Positions 7,693-15,347 of a stretch of DNA of 18,783 nt are shown here, piece after piece (within the stretch, counting starts at the first letter, position 1; each line of letters begins with the position of its first letter). The DNA comes from Bacteroidales bacterium (lineage in GTDB: Bacteria > Bacteroidota > Bacteroidia > Bacteroidales > UBA932), in the NCBI GenBank assembly GCA_004555145.1, contig SFJB01000021.1, positions 1 through 18,783 on the forward strand, given 5' to 3'. A program made the translations under genes and the position numbers. The notes under the pieces are model-generated. The model worked only from the letters and a program-made list of their open reading frames with translations, was not told where the DNA came from and searched no databases.

Positions 7693-8985
7693 ATGAAGAA
7701 ATTTTTTGCAATTATGGCTGCAGCGCTGATGCTCTGCGCCTGCTCCGAAGACAGGAGCCATATCCTCAAAGTGTACAACTGGGCCGATTACATCGATGAA
7801 GCCCTCCTGGGTGAGTTCGAACAGTGGTATGAAGAACAAACCGGCGAGCCCGTGAAGGTCATCTACCAGACCTTCGACATCAATGAGACCATGCTCTCAA
7901 AGATCGAACTCGGACACGAGGACTACGATGTGGTATGCCCGTCTGACTATATCATCGAGCGTATGCTCAGCAGCGACCTCCTCCTGCCTATGGACAAGAA
8001 CTTCGGCGACACTCCTGACTATACCGTCAATGTGGCTCCGTTCATCACTTCCTGCTTCGACATGATCGAAGGACACGGCAAGAACGCCAACGACTACTCG
8101 GTTGCATATATGTGGGGTACCACCGGCATCATATACAATCCGAAATATGTCACTGACGAGGAGGCATCAAGCTGGGAAGTGCTCCGTAACCCGAAGTTCG
8201 CCGGAAAAATCCTTATGAAGGACGCGTTCAGGGACGTATATACTTCCATGCTAATCGCAATCAACAAGGACAAGATCGCTTCAGGAGAGAAGGATATCAA
8301 CACCATTTCCTATGATTCCAGCGACGAGTCCATTGCCGCAGTTGAGGCTTATCTGAACTCTTTCAAGGATGCGGTCGCAGGCTGGGAAGCGGATTTCGGC
8401 AAGGAACAGATGACCAAGGAACGCGCGTGGATCAACCTTTCCTGGAGCGGCGACGCCCAGTGGGCAATCGAGGAAGCGGCAGAGATGGGTGTGGAACTCC
8501 GTTACGCAGTGCCGAAGGAAGGCAGCACAATGTGGTTCGACGGTTGGGTGATACCGAAGTATGCGAAGAACGTCAAGGCTGCGAGCTACTTCATCAATTA
8601 TATGTGCAAGCCAGAGAACGCAGTGCGCAATATGGAAGTGATCGGATACGTGAGTGCAAATGGCGGACAGGAAATACTCGAGGCAATGAGCGATCCTGAG
8701 CAGTACAGCCCTATAGATGCAAGCTACCTCTTCGGAGAGGGTGCCGAGTCCGTATGCCTGAACCCGATCATGTATCCTGACGCAGCTGTAATCGAGCGTT
8801 GTGGTATGCTCCACGACAACGGGGATCGCACCGCAAACCTGCTGGAGATGTGGTCACGCGTCAAGGGAGACAGCGCCAATGTTATGACCTACGTCATCGT
8901 CGGTGCCCTGGTGCTTGTGCTGGTTGTTGCAATAGCACTCAGAATGAGGGGATCCAAGCGCAAAAAGCACGCCCGTCGCAGATAA
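7693..8985 (+). CDS. potD: PotD-like polyamine-binding lipoprotein with extra C-terminal transmembrane helix
   Basis: This is the periplasmic substrate-binding subunit of the transporter. A lipoprotein signal precedes L14-C15-A16-C17, so C17 would be lipidated. Residues matching the polyamine pocket of E. coli PotD are present: W30 and Y33 (NWADY), S84 and Y86 (PSDY), D177 and D181, W251 (LSWSG), W281 and D283 (MWFDG). The usual PotD end corresponds to about residue 392. Beyond it runs a hydrophobic helix at about 397-416 and a strongly basic tail (RMRG...KRKKHARRR, 417-430), which E. coli PotD (348 residues) lacks. By the positive-inside rule the tail would be cytoplasmic, anchoring the protein at both ends. 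Putrescine versus spermidine preference cannot be told. Confidence 0.92.
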   Translation: MKKFFAIMAAALMLCACSEDRSHILKVYNWADYIDEALLGEFEQWYEEQTGEPVKVIYQTFDINETMLSKIELGHEDYDVVCPSDYIIERMLSSDLLLPMDKNFGDTPDYTVNVAPFITSCFDMIEGHGKNANDYSVAYMWGTTGIIYNPKYVTDEEASSWEVLRNPKFAGKILMKDAFRDVYTSMLIAINKDKIASGEKDINTISYDSSDESIAAVEAYLNSFKDAVAGWEADFGKEQMTKERAWINLSWSGDAQWAIEEAAEMGVELRYAVPKEGSTMWFDGWVIPKYAKNVKAASYFINYMCKPENAVRNMEVIGYVSANGGQEILEAMSDPEQYSPIDASYLFGEGAESVCLNPIMYPDAAVIERCGMLHDNGDRTANLLEMWSRVKGDSANVMTYVIVGALVLVLVVAIALRMRGSKRKKHARRR

Positions 8986-8989
8986 TCAC

Positions 8990-8997
8990 TATATTTG
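8990..8997 (+). promoter_or_regulatory. -7 box predicting a leaderless start for the prenyltransferase
   Basis: TATATTTG fully matches TAnnTTTG and lies in the 17-base gap after potD. It ends five bases before the ATG at 9003. Bacteroidetes transcripts usually begin about 4-7 bases after this box, so the mRNA would start at or next to the ATG. No TTTG is seen about 19 bases upstream, where the sequence is the end of potD. Confidence 0.5.
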
Positions 8998-9002
8998 TAC
9001 CG

Positions 9003-10055
9003 ATGAAGGAACAAACTGACAAAAACAGCCTCCGTCAATGGATGGTCAACGCTCGCTCCGTGTCACTTGCACAGAGCGGGCTTCCTGCTTGTCTTGCCGT
9101 GGTCCTCGCCCTCGGAAATGGTCATTTCAGCCTTGTGCTGGCAGCGCTTGCCGTGCTCGGAGTGATGAGCGCTCATCTGGGGATGAACCTCGCGGATGAC
9201 TATTTCGACTACAAGGCAGATATGCTTTCCGACAGGGACAGGGTCCTCAGGCAGGGCTTCAGGGCAATGATGGTAAAGTATCCTTATCTTACCGACGGCT
9301 CTCAGACTCCTAAGACCCTGCTTCGTGCCATCTTGTACTTCCTTCTTTTCGCAGTGGGCTGCGGGGCGGTGATCTTCTGCCTCAGAACCGTGGACAGAGG
9401 GTTTTTCGGCGCAGAAGGAAGCTGGTGGATAGTGGCCGTTGCCTGCGTGTGCTGTTTCCTCGGAGTATTCTACTCGGCTCCGCCGCTCAAACTCGCATAC
9501 CGTGGTTTCGGTGAGCTTGTGATAGGAGTGATTTTCGGTCCACTGCTTATGATGGGCGTATATTACTCTGCCTGCGGTGCCATACATCCCGAAGTGGTAT
9601 GGATTTCCGTCCCCGTCGGACTGCTGGTGTTGAACATACTTTTTACTCACAGTTTCGTGGAAAGGGCCAGCGATGCCGCTTCCAACAAGATGACACTCGC
9701 GCGTCTGCTCGGCAGCAACAGGAACAATATGATTGCCGCACTGCTTATTAATTTCCTGCCTTTTGCCATGGTGGTCATTGCAGTTGCAATAGGCAGTGTG
9801 CATCCGGCGTATCTTGCTGTGCTGCTGATGATTCCGCGCTCTGTGTGGCTCTGCAGGTCCCTCTCTGACTTCAACCGCGGCAACACCGGAGTGCCGGATA
9901 AGCCCCTGCGCTGGCTGGGACCTATGCGCGACTGGGAACCGGTACGCGCCGCCGGTGCTGATTTTTTCCTTATGCGCTGGCTCACGGCCCGCAACATACT
10001 CAGCGGCTTCTGCCTCATCACCTTGATTGTGAGGTTGGTGCTGCTTTTCTTCTGA
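9003..10055 (+). CDS. UbiA-family prenyltransferase, MenA-like
   Basis: The 350-residue polytopic membrane protein belongs to the UbiA superfamily, which attaches polyprenyl chains to aromatic acceptors. The first aspartate-rich motif is clear: N62-x2-D65-D66-x2-D69-x3-D73. The segment PLKLAYRGFGELVIGVIFG resembles MenA, the 1,4-dihydroxy-2-naphthoate prenyltransferase of menaquinone synthesis. The second motif, DxxxD in typical MenA, reads E-R-A-S-D here, so its first aspartate is replaced by glutamate. About eight hydrophobic segments are seen. The start is the ATG at 9003, just after a -7 box; longer in-frame extensions would run into potD. The downstream radical SAM gene follows after 17 bases. 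Acceptor and chain length are not established; MenA function is likely but not proven. Confidence 0.8.
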   Translation: MKEQTDKNSLRQWMVNARSVSLAQSGLPACLAVVLALGNGHFSLVLAALAVLGVMSAHLGMNLADDYFDYKADMLSDRDRVLRQGFRAMMVKYPYLTDGSQTPKTLLRAILYFLLFAVGCGAVIFCLRTVDRGFFGAEGSWWIVAVACVCCFLGVFYSAPPLKLAYRGFGELVIGVIFGPLLMMGVYYSACGAIHPEVVWISVPVGLLVLNILFTHSFVERASDAASNKMTLARLLGSNRNNMIAALLINFLPFAMVVIAVAIGSVHPAYLAVLLMIPRSVWLCRSLSDFNRGNTGVPDKPLRWLGPMRDWEPVRAAGADFFLMRWLTARNILSGFCLITLIVRLVLLFF

Positions 10056-10072
10056 CATTACAATTACCTTAT

Positions 10073-10975
10073 ATGAGCAAGTTTTCAGAGTTTCTTTACC
10101 TTCCTTTCTGGTGGCTCAGAGCAGTTTTAGGTCGCAGGAAACCGCTCCAGAGCGTGATTTTCATATCTGACCGCTGCAATCTCAGCTGCAAGCACTGCAG
10201 CGTTTATAACCATGAATACCCAAATGACAAGTCTTTTGCGGATATAGAGGAGGAGTTGCGCTACTGCTATTCTCTCGGTTCCAGATTCATAGACTTTGAG
10301 GGCGGCGAACCTTTCCTCTGGAGGGACGGTGACAAGACTGTGAACGATCTCTGCAAACTTGCTAAGAGCATAGGTTTCTATTCCTGCACCATCACCACCA
10401 ACGCCCAGCTGCCTTTTGACGGCAGCGTTGCAGACAGCATCTGGGTGTCGATGGACGGAATCGGGGAGGTGCACGATAGTGTGAGGGGAAAGGGGACTTT
10501 CGCCCGCCTGGAGAAGAATGTGAAGGACTGCGGCTGCAAGATGCTCTGCGCCAATATGGCAATCAACAGGCTCAACTGCGACAATGTGGCTGCAGTCATA
10601 GAGTATGTAGCCTCAAATCCTGCATTCAAATGCGTTTCCCTGAACTTCCATACCCCATTCACAGGGACAGAAGACCTTGAACTTCCACACGAAAAGAGAC
10701 TGGAAATCATAGACCTTATCCTCGACTACAAGAAACGGGGCTATCCTATAATGAACTCCCGCAGCGGTCTGAAGAAAATGAGGGAAAACGACTTCATAAT
10801 GCGTTGCTGGATGACCAATTTCATTTTCGCAGATGGTACCCGCAGCCCTCAATGCGCGGGATATGAAGCAGGAGTCTGCAGTAAGTGCGGCTTCTGTATG
10901 GCGGGTGAGGAGTCAGCGATCATGGAGCTGAGACCTGATACCATCCTTTCCGGTCTCAAGCTTCGCATACATTAG
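10073..10975 (+). CDS. Radical SAM enzyme with C-terminal auxiliary cysteine cluster
   Basis: The 300-residue protein carries the radical SAM motif CxxxCxxC (C35, C39, C42), which binds the 4Fe-4S cluster that cleaves S-adenosylmethionine, followed by the GGEPF motif near 78-82 and a segment SMDG. Near the C-terminus, C245, C261, C269, C272 and C275 form a SPASM/twitch-like set: C-x9-G-x5-C and then two closely spaced CxxC steps, probably for an auxiliary Fe-S cluster. I do not recognise the substrate. The N-terminus has an aromatic, amphipathic stretch (FLYLPFWWL) that could touch the membrane. It sits 17 bases after the prenyltransferase and 20 bases before the M20 peptidase, so it is likely in the same transcript. 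Confidence 0.8.
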   Translation: MSKFSEFLYLPFWWLRAVLGRRKPLQSVIFISDRCNLSCKHCSVYNHEYPNDKSFADIEEELRYCYSLGSRFIDFEGGEPFLWRDGDKTVNDLCKLAKSIGFYSCTITTNAQLPFDGSVADSIWVSMDGIGEVHDSVRGKGTFARLEKNVKDCGCKMLCANMAINRLNCDNVAAVIEYVASNPAFKCVSLNFHTPFTGTEDLELPHEKRLEIIDLILDYKKRGYPIMNSRSGLKKMRENDFIMRCWMTNFIFADGTRSPQCAGYEAGVCSKCGFCMAGEESAIMELRPDTILSGLKLRIH

Positions 10976-10995
10976 GAACCACATTGAAACACAAT

Positions 10996-12372
10996 ATGAA
11001 ACAGTACATCGATGAAAATCAGGAAAGGTTCTTCGAGGAGCTTTTCAGCATCTTGAGAATTCCTTCCATCAGTGCCCGGGAAGAGCATAAGGCAGATATG
11101 TATTTTTGTGCAGAAGCCCTGGCGGACCTGCTCGTCGAGGCCGGTGCCGATGAAGCAGGCGTATGCGAGACTATGGGACATCCTGTGGTCTTCGGGCAGA
11201 AAATCATTGATCCCAAGGCATATACGGTGCTGGTGTACGGACACTACGACGTTCAGCCGGTGGAGCCTCTGGAGAAGTGGAACAGCGACCCGTTTGAGCC
11301 GGAAATCCACGACGGAGCCATCTGGGGCAGAGGAGCGAACGATGACAAGGGACAGCTCTTCATGCACATCAAGGCCTTCGAGTACCTCGTTACGAGCGGT
11401 AAGCTGAACTGCAACGTGAAGTTCCTTTTCGAAGGCGAGGAAGAAATCGGAAGCCCCAATCTTCCGGCCTGGATCAAGGCGCACAAGAAACTGCTCAAGG
11501 CAGACCTGTGCCTTGTCAGCGACACCACTATGATCAGCGAGCAGGTACCTTCAATCAATTGTGGAATGAGGGGATTGAGTTATCTGGAAGTGAAGGTGAC
11601 CGGGCCGAACAAGGATCTTCATTCCGGACATTACGGTGGCACGGTGGCGAACCCTATACAGGTGCTAAGCGAAATGATTGCCAAGCTCTTCGATGAGAAC
11701 GGCAGGGTAGTGGTGCCGGGCTTCTACGACAAGGTTGTGGAACTCAGTCGCAAGGACAGGAAGATGCTGGCAAGGGCCCCGTTCGATCTGAAGGAGTATA
11801 AAGAATTCCTGGGTGTAAGGGAGCTCAGGGGAGAGAAGGGATACAGCCCGCTGGAAAGGACAGGAATCCGCCCTTGTCTTGACGTATGCGGCATATGGGG
11901 TGGATACACAGGACAGGGAGCAAAGACCGTGCTTCCGTCCGAAGCTCACGCCAAAATATCAATGCGCCTCGTGCCTAATCAGAAAAGTGCGGAAATCACC
12001 AGGCTCTTCGCCAAATATTTCAAGAGCCTCGCACCCCGCTGCGTAAAGGTGGAGGTGACAGCTATGGAGGGCGGGGACGGCTTCCTAATACCTATAGACT
12101 CACCTGCATATAAGGCCGCTTCCATGGCCATCAAGGATGTATTCGGAGTGGAACCCGTGCCTTCACGCGGAGGCGGGTCAATCGCTGTTCTGGCCGAAGT
12201 TCAGAAGATACTCGGCATAGATCCTCTGCTGATGGGCTTCGGTTTGGAAAGGGACACAATCCACTCCCCGAACGAAAGCTATCTTCTCAAGCAATTCTTC
12301 GGGGGAATGGAGTCGATTGCCCGTTTCTACAATTATCTGGACAGCCTCTTGGATGCCAGGTTGAGCTCATAG
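10996..12372 (+). CDS. M20 family metallopeptidase (cytosolic dipeptidase, carnosinase-like)
   Basis: The 458-residue protein is a dizinc exopeptidase of the M20 family, close in motifs to CNDP/carnosinase-type dipeptidases, which hydrolyse dipeptides in the cytosol. Metal and catalytic residues are in place: H83 and D85 (GHYDVQP), bridging D116 (GRGANDDKG), the E149-E150 pair (EGEEEIGS) and a final histidine in the segment RDTIHSPNE. The dimerisation or lid domain lies between (LHSGHYGG region, about 200-215). There is no signal peptide. The ATG at 10996 is preferred to a TTG twelve bases upstream. Its end overlaps the convergent gene by 40 bases. It may process peptides made outside by secreted peptidases such as the nearby S9 enzyme. 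Confidence 0.9.
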   Translation: MKQYIDENQERFFEELFSILRIPSISAREEHKADMYFCAEALADLLVEAGADEAGVCETMGHPVVFGQKIIDPKAYTVLVYGHYDVQPVEPLEKWNSDPFEPEIHDGAIWGRGANDDKGQLFMHIKAFEYLVTSGKLNCNVKFLFEGEEEIGSPNLPAWIKAHKKLLKADLCLVSDTTMISEQVPSINCGMRGLSYLEVKVTGPNKDLHSGHYGGTVANPIQVLSEMIAKLFDENGRVVVPGFYDKVVELSRKDRKMLARAPFDLKEYKEFLGVRELRGEKGYSPLERTGIRPCLDVCGIWGGYTGQGAKTVLPSEAHAKISMRLVPNQKSAEITRLFAKYFKSLAPRCVKVEVTAMEGGDGFLIPIDSPAYKAASMAIKDVFGVEPVPSRGGGSIAVLAEVQKILGIDPLLMGFGLERDTIHSPNESYLLKQFFGGMESIARFYNYLDSLLDARLSS

Positions 12373-13463
12373 CTGAAACTCTTGCTGCCCTGGTAGTAAT
12401 ACATCGTAAGAGTATATGGATTCTTAAAGTACAGGCTGTTCAGCAGCCTGTCTTTTTTATGGTTCTTGCACTCAGGTTCAGCCCAGGCGAGGACATAGTC
12501 TCCGCTTTCCTTTTCGTACACCACTATGACGCTCCAGCCTCGCATGTCCATTATGGCAGCGCGGTACTTGGATGATTCCTGCTTGCCTTTTGCCTTGGCG
12601 AAACTCTCCACCAGCGAGCAGTCTTTGTCCAATATGTTGAAATTCAGCTTCGTGGCTCCTCCCATTGCGTCAGGGTTGTTCTTCAGCCAGAACTCTATTG
12701 CAAGATCGGTCTTCCAATCCTTGTCCGGTATTTCCTCCAGTCCGGGGTTTTCCTTCATACCGGAGAGAAGCAGGCGCATCTGTGGATGACTGAGCTCCTC
12801 CATAGTCTCGTTGAAACGCCCGCTGATTCTGAAGGACGCGCTGTCATTCTTTGTGCGTATATCTTTCCCGCTGAATGTCAAGTAGTTCCAATAGTCGCTG
12901 TCGGGACTGTAGCATACACTCCTGTATTCCCTTCTGGAGTCCGGCCAGGACGCCAGGACATTGAAGCAAAGGAAAGTCTCGCCCCTCAGCTTCAACACAG
13001 AGTTGCCGTCTATGAAGACAAGGCTCTGCGGCTCTTCGTCCATAAATGGGAACGGCGGATTGTAGGAAGGGAGTTCCTTCCAGGAAGACCCGTTCTTCTC
13101 TATGGTCCTTATCTCGATTCCGTTGCCTGTAAGGCATACGGCATGGATTCTGTCCACGGCCTCTTTCCTCACTGCAAAGGCGAGGGCTGGGGCATCCTGG
13201 GGAATGAAGGCCCCGATCAGCTCCCTTGCCTGAACTTCGCTGTATGGCGAAATGTTCAGCAGGGTGTCCTTTCGGGCAGCTATGTCGGCCGCATATACTG
13301 AGTTGGGGTACTTCTTGAGAAAGTTGTTGTAGGCTTTGAGCGAAGGCTTGGCAACGGCTTTGTAGTAGTTCTTCGTTTCCGTCTTTGTCTGAGCTGAAAG
13401 ATCCCCGGACAAACAGTATGCTGCTAACGAAAGGGCAGCTGCAATGAGTATCTTGAGTTTCAT
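12333..13463 (-). CDS. Secreted protein of unknown function
   Basis: I do not recognise this 376-residue protein. It begins with a Sec signal peptide (MKLKILIAAALSLAAYCLSG, cleavage probably after D-L-S-A-Q). Mature residues about 35-65 contain NNFLKKYPNSVYAADIAA, which resembles the YPxSxYA helix-turn segments of BamD and TPR-type proteins. The rest is mixed alpha/beta with many tryptophans and no catalytic motif I can name. The ATG at 13463 is preferred to an in-frame GTG two codons earlier. It follows the S9 peptidase by six bases and is the last gene of the minus-strand run. Its final 40 bases overlap the convergent M20 gene, and the terminator for that gene lies within its coding sequence. 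Placement suggests an envelope or periplasmic role. Confidence 0.75.
   Translation of the reverse strand: MKLKILIAAALSLAAYCLSGDLSAQTKTETKNYYKAVAKPSLKAYNNFLKKYPNSVYAADIAARKDTLLNISPYSEVQARELIGAFIPQDAPALAFAVRKEAVDRIHAVCLTGNGIEIRTIEKNGSSWKELPSYNPPFPFMDEEPQSLVFIDGNSVLKLRGETFLCFNVLASWPDSRREYRSVCYSPDSDYWNYLTFSGKDIRTKNDSASFRISGRFNETMEELSHPQMRLLLSGMKENPGLEEIPDKDWKTDLAIEFWLKNNPDAMGGATKLNFNILDKDCSLVESFAKAKGKQESSKYRAAIMDMRGWSVIVVYEKESGDYVLAWAEPECKNHKKDRLLNSLYFKNPYTLTMYYYQGSKSFSYELNLASKRLSR
12431..12458 (+). terminator. Intrinsic terminator of the prenyltransferase-radical SAM-M20 transcript
   Basis: A perfect 8-bp stem ACAGGCTG/CAGCCTGT (12431-12438 and 12444-12451) with a 5-base loop is followed by C and six T. 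It lies 58 bases after the M20 stop on the plus strand. It sits wholly inside the 3' part of the opposing coding sequence (12333-13463), where on the minus strand it encodes residues around K-K-D-R-L-L-N-S-L. Confidence 0.75.
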
Positions 13464-13469
13464 TGTCAC

Positions 13470-15347
13470 TTAAAGATAAGTTTCAAAGTAATCGGTGATT
13501 TTGTCGTAAAGATGGACTCTGGCCTTGCCGTTCATGTTGTGTTCATCCAGAGGGTAAGGGAAGTAGTCAAGTCTGCATCCAGCCTCTATCGCTGCCTGAA
13601 CGAAGGATAGAGAATGCTGCCATACGACTGTGTTGTCCAGTACGCCCTGGCAGATCAGCACCCTGCCCTGAAGCCTGGAGGCCTTCTCTATAAGGGAGGT
13701 GGACTTGTATCCGTCAGGATTCAGATCCGGAGTGTCCATATATCTTTCGCCGTACATCACCTCGTACCACTGCCAGTCTATTACCGGACCGCCGGCGACG
13801 GCAACCTTGAAGAAACCCGGGTTGTCGCAGACCATACTTAGGGTCATAAACCCGCCGTAACTCCAGCCGTGGAGCCCGATACGGCTGCGGTCAATGTTGG
13901 GAAAGCGATCAAGCAAGGCATTGATTCCTGCCATCTGGTCCTCTCCTTCCACCTTGCCGCACTGGCGGTTGATTGCCTTCTCGAACTCGGCGCCCCTGTT
14001 CTGGGTGCCGCGGTTGTCCTGCACGTAAACGAAGCAGCCCTTCTGGGCCATCAGCATCTCCCACATCCTGATTCCGCCCAGCCAGCTGTTGGTAACCATT
14101 TGTGAATGTGGGCCTCCGTAAACATAGACTATGAGAGGATAGCTCTTTGAAGGATCGTAATTGCGGGGATAGAAGAGCCTGTAGTAATTGTCGAACTTTC
14201 CGTCGGCGGACTTGACGCTGCCCAGTTCCACCTTGCACTGGGCATATATGTCCAGTGGGTCAGGGGCATCCATCACCCTTTCCAGAATCTTCCCGTCGCA
14301 GCTTTTAACCTGGGTGACGGATGGTACGTTGAGGCTGCTATACCTGTCGATGAAACGGCTGCAGTCCGGGGACATCGAGACATTGTGCCAGCCCGGTTCC
14401 GAGGTCAGCCTCTGGGGCTTTCCCTTCAATATTCCGCTAACCTTCACCCTGAAGAGATGATTCTCTATAGGAGAGACCTCTGCCGAGGTATAATAGACGT
14501 AATTTCCGTCATTTGCCACATACTGGACGTCAGCGTCGCAAGGGGTCAGCCTCTGCACGCGGCCGAGGGTGTCGCACAGGTAGAGATTGCGGTAGCCGTC
14601 ACGGTTGTCGGTGCGGTATATGAACTTGTAGCTGCCTTTCAGGAACCATATCGGGTCGAGCGGCTCCACCCACTTCCCGTTGCGCTCCCATATCAGGGTG
14701 CGCACGAACTCTCCGTTGTCCGCACGGTACATGTTCAGGTGCATATTGTGCTGGGCACGGTCGAGCACCTGCACGAACACATATTTGCTGTCCGGCGACC
14801 AGCTTACTCCGGGGAGGTAGCGCTCGTCGTCAAAGTCATCTATTTTCAGCCTGGTCAGAATCCTGCCCTTGAGGTCGCATATGCAGAGCTCCAACTTCTC
14901 GGAGGCTGTCCCGGCCATAGGATAACGTATTATTTCCGAGCCGCCGGTGCGGGAACGTATGTCGTAGAGAGGGTATTCTCCCACGGCAGACTCATCCTTG
15001 CGGTAAACCGCGAGCCTGCGTCCGTCAGGGGATGGGAATACTCCACCATTGATGCCGAACTCGTTGCGGCTCACGCTCTGGCCATAGACTATGCCCTCAG
15101 CTTCAGGTTCGGGCAGGACATAATCGGCCTTCTGGCGCTGAGGTCTGGTTTTGGAGAGCTCGCCGGACGCATCCCAATACAGGGGAACCGACTTCGGACG
15201 GACTTCAGCTGATTTTCTTCCGGCAACTTCCTCTATATCCAGCAGTCGGGCTGCCGGATTGGTAGCGGGATGCACGTCTATGACGGTCTGAGCTGCCGCG
15301 TTGATTCCCAGCGTGGCAGCTATGAGCACGATATGTATTCTGGTCAT
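13470..15347 (-). CDS. S9B prolyl oligopeptidase family serine peptidase (DPP IV/PtpA-like), compact form
   Basis: The 625-residue exported enzyme (signal peptide about 1-19, ending AAA-Q) has a beta-propeller of the DPP IV N-terminal type followed by an alpha/beta-hydrolase domain (about 370-625). The catalytic triad is S496 (GWSYGG), D571 (GVLDN) and H603 (DEHNMNG). E96 in N-E-F-G-I and the DES...YPLYD segment align with the region holding the glutamates that bind the free amino terminus in DPP IV and PtpA, so it should release di- or tripeptides from proline-containing peptides. Bacteroidales relatives are about 720-730 residues; nearly all of the shortfall lies before E96. It overlaps the stop of the upstream gene by one base (TAATG). 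Such enzymes act in the periplasm in peptide-fermenting Bacteroidales. Confidence 0.88.
   Translation of the reverse strand: MTRIHIVLIAATLGINAAAQTVIDVHPATNPAARLLDIEEVAGRKSAEVRPKSVPLYWDASGELSKTRPQRQKADYVLPEPEAEGIVYGQSVSRNEFGINGGVFPSPDGRRLAVYRKDESAVGEYPLYDIRSRTGGSEIIRYPMAGTASEKLELCICDLKGRILTRLKIDDFDDERYLPGVSWSPDSKYVFVQVLDRAQHNMHLNMYRADNGEFVRTLIWERNGKWVEPLDPIWFLKGSYKFIYRTDNRDGYRNLYLCDTLGRVQRLTPCDADVQYVANDGNYVYYTSAEVSPIENHLFRVKVSGILKGKPQRLTSEPGWHNVSMSPDCSRFIDRYSSLNVPSVTQVKSCDGKILERVMDAPDPLDIYAQCKVELGSVKSADGKFDNYYRLFYPRNYDPSKSYPLIVYVYGGPHSQMVTNSWLGGIRMWEMLMAQKGCFVYVQDNRGTQNRGAEFEKAINRQCGKVEGEDQMAGINALLDRFPNIDRSRIGLHGWSYGGFMTLSMVCDNPGFFKVAVAGGPVIDWQWYEVMYGERYMDTPDLNPDGYKSTSLIEKASRLQGRVLICQGVLDNTVVWQHSLSFVQAAIEAGCRLDYFPYPLDEHNMNGKARVHLYDKITDYFETYL

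Noticed and set aside
8799..9002. Prenyltransferase extended upstream into potD
   Set aside because: The extension is out of frame with potD, cysteine- and arginine-rich and lacks membrane character; the ATG at 9003 follows a promoter box.
10984..10995. Upstream TTG as start of the M20 peptidase
   Set aside because: An ATG twelve bases later gives the normal family N-terminus; the TTG adds only four residues.
13464..13469. GTG start for the secreted protein directly after the S9 peptidase stop
   Set aside because: The ATG two codons later gives an ideal basic signal-peptide start (MKLK), so it is preferred.
14385..15212. Long open frame antisense to the S9 peptidase
   Set aside because: It has no recognisable domain or start signals and lies entirely over a well-supported peptidase gene.
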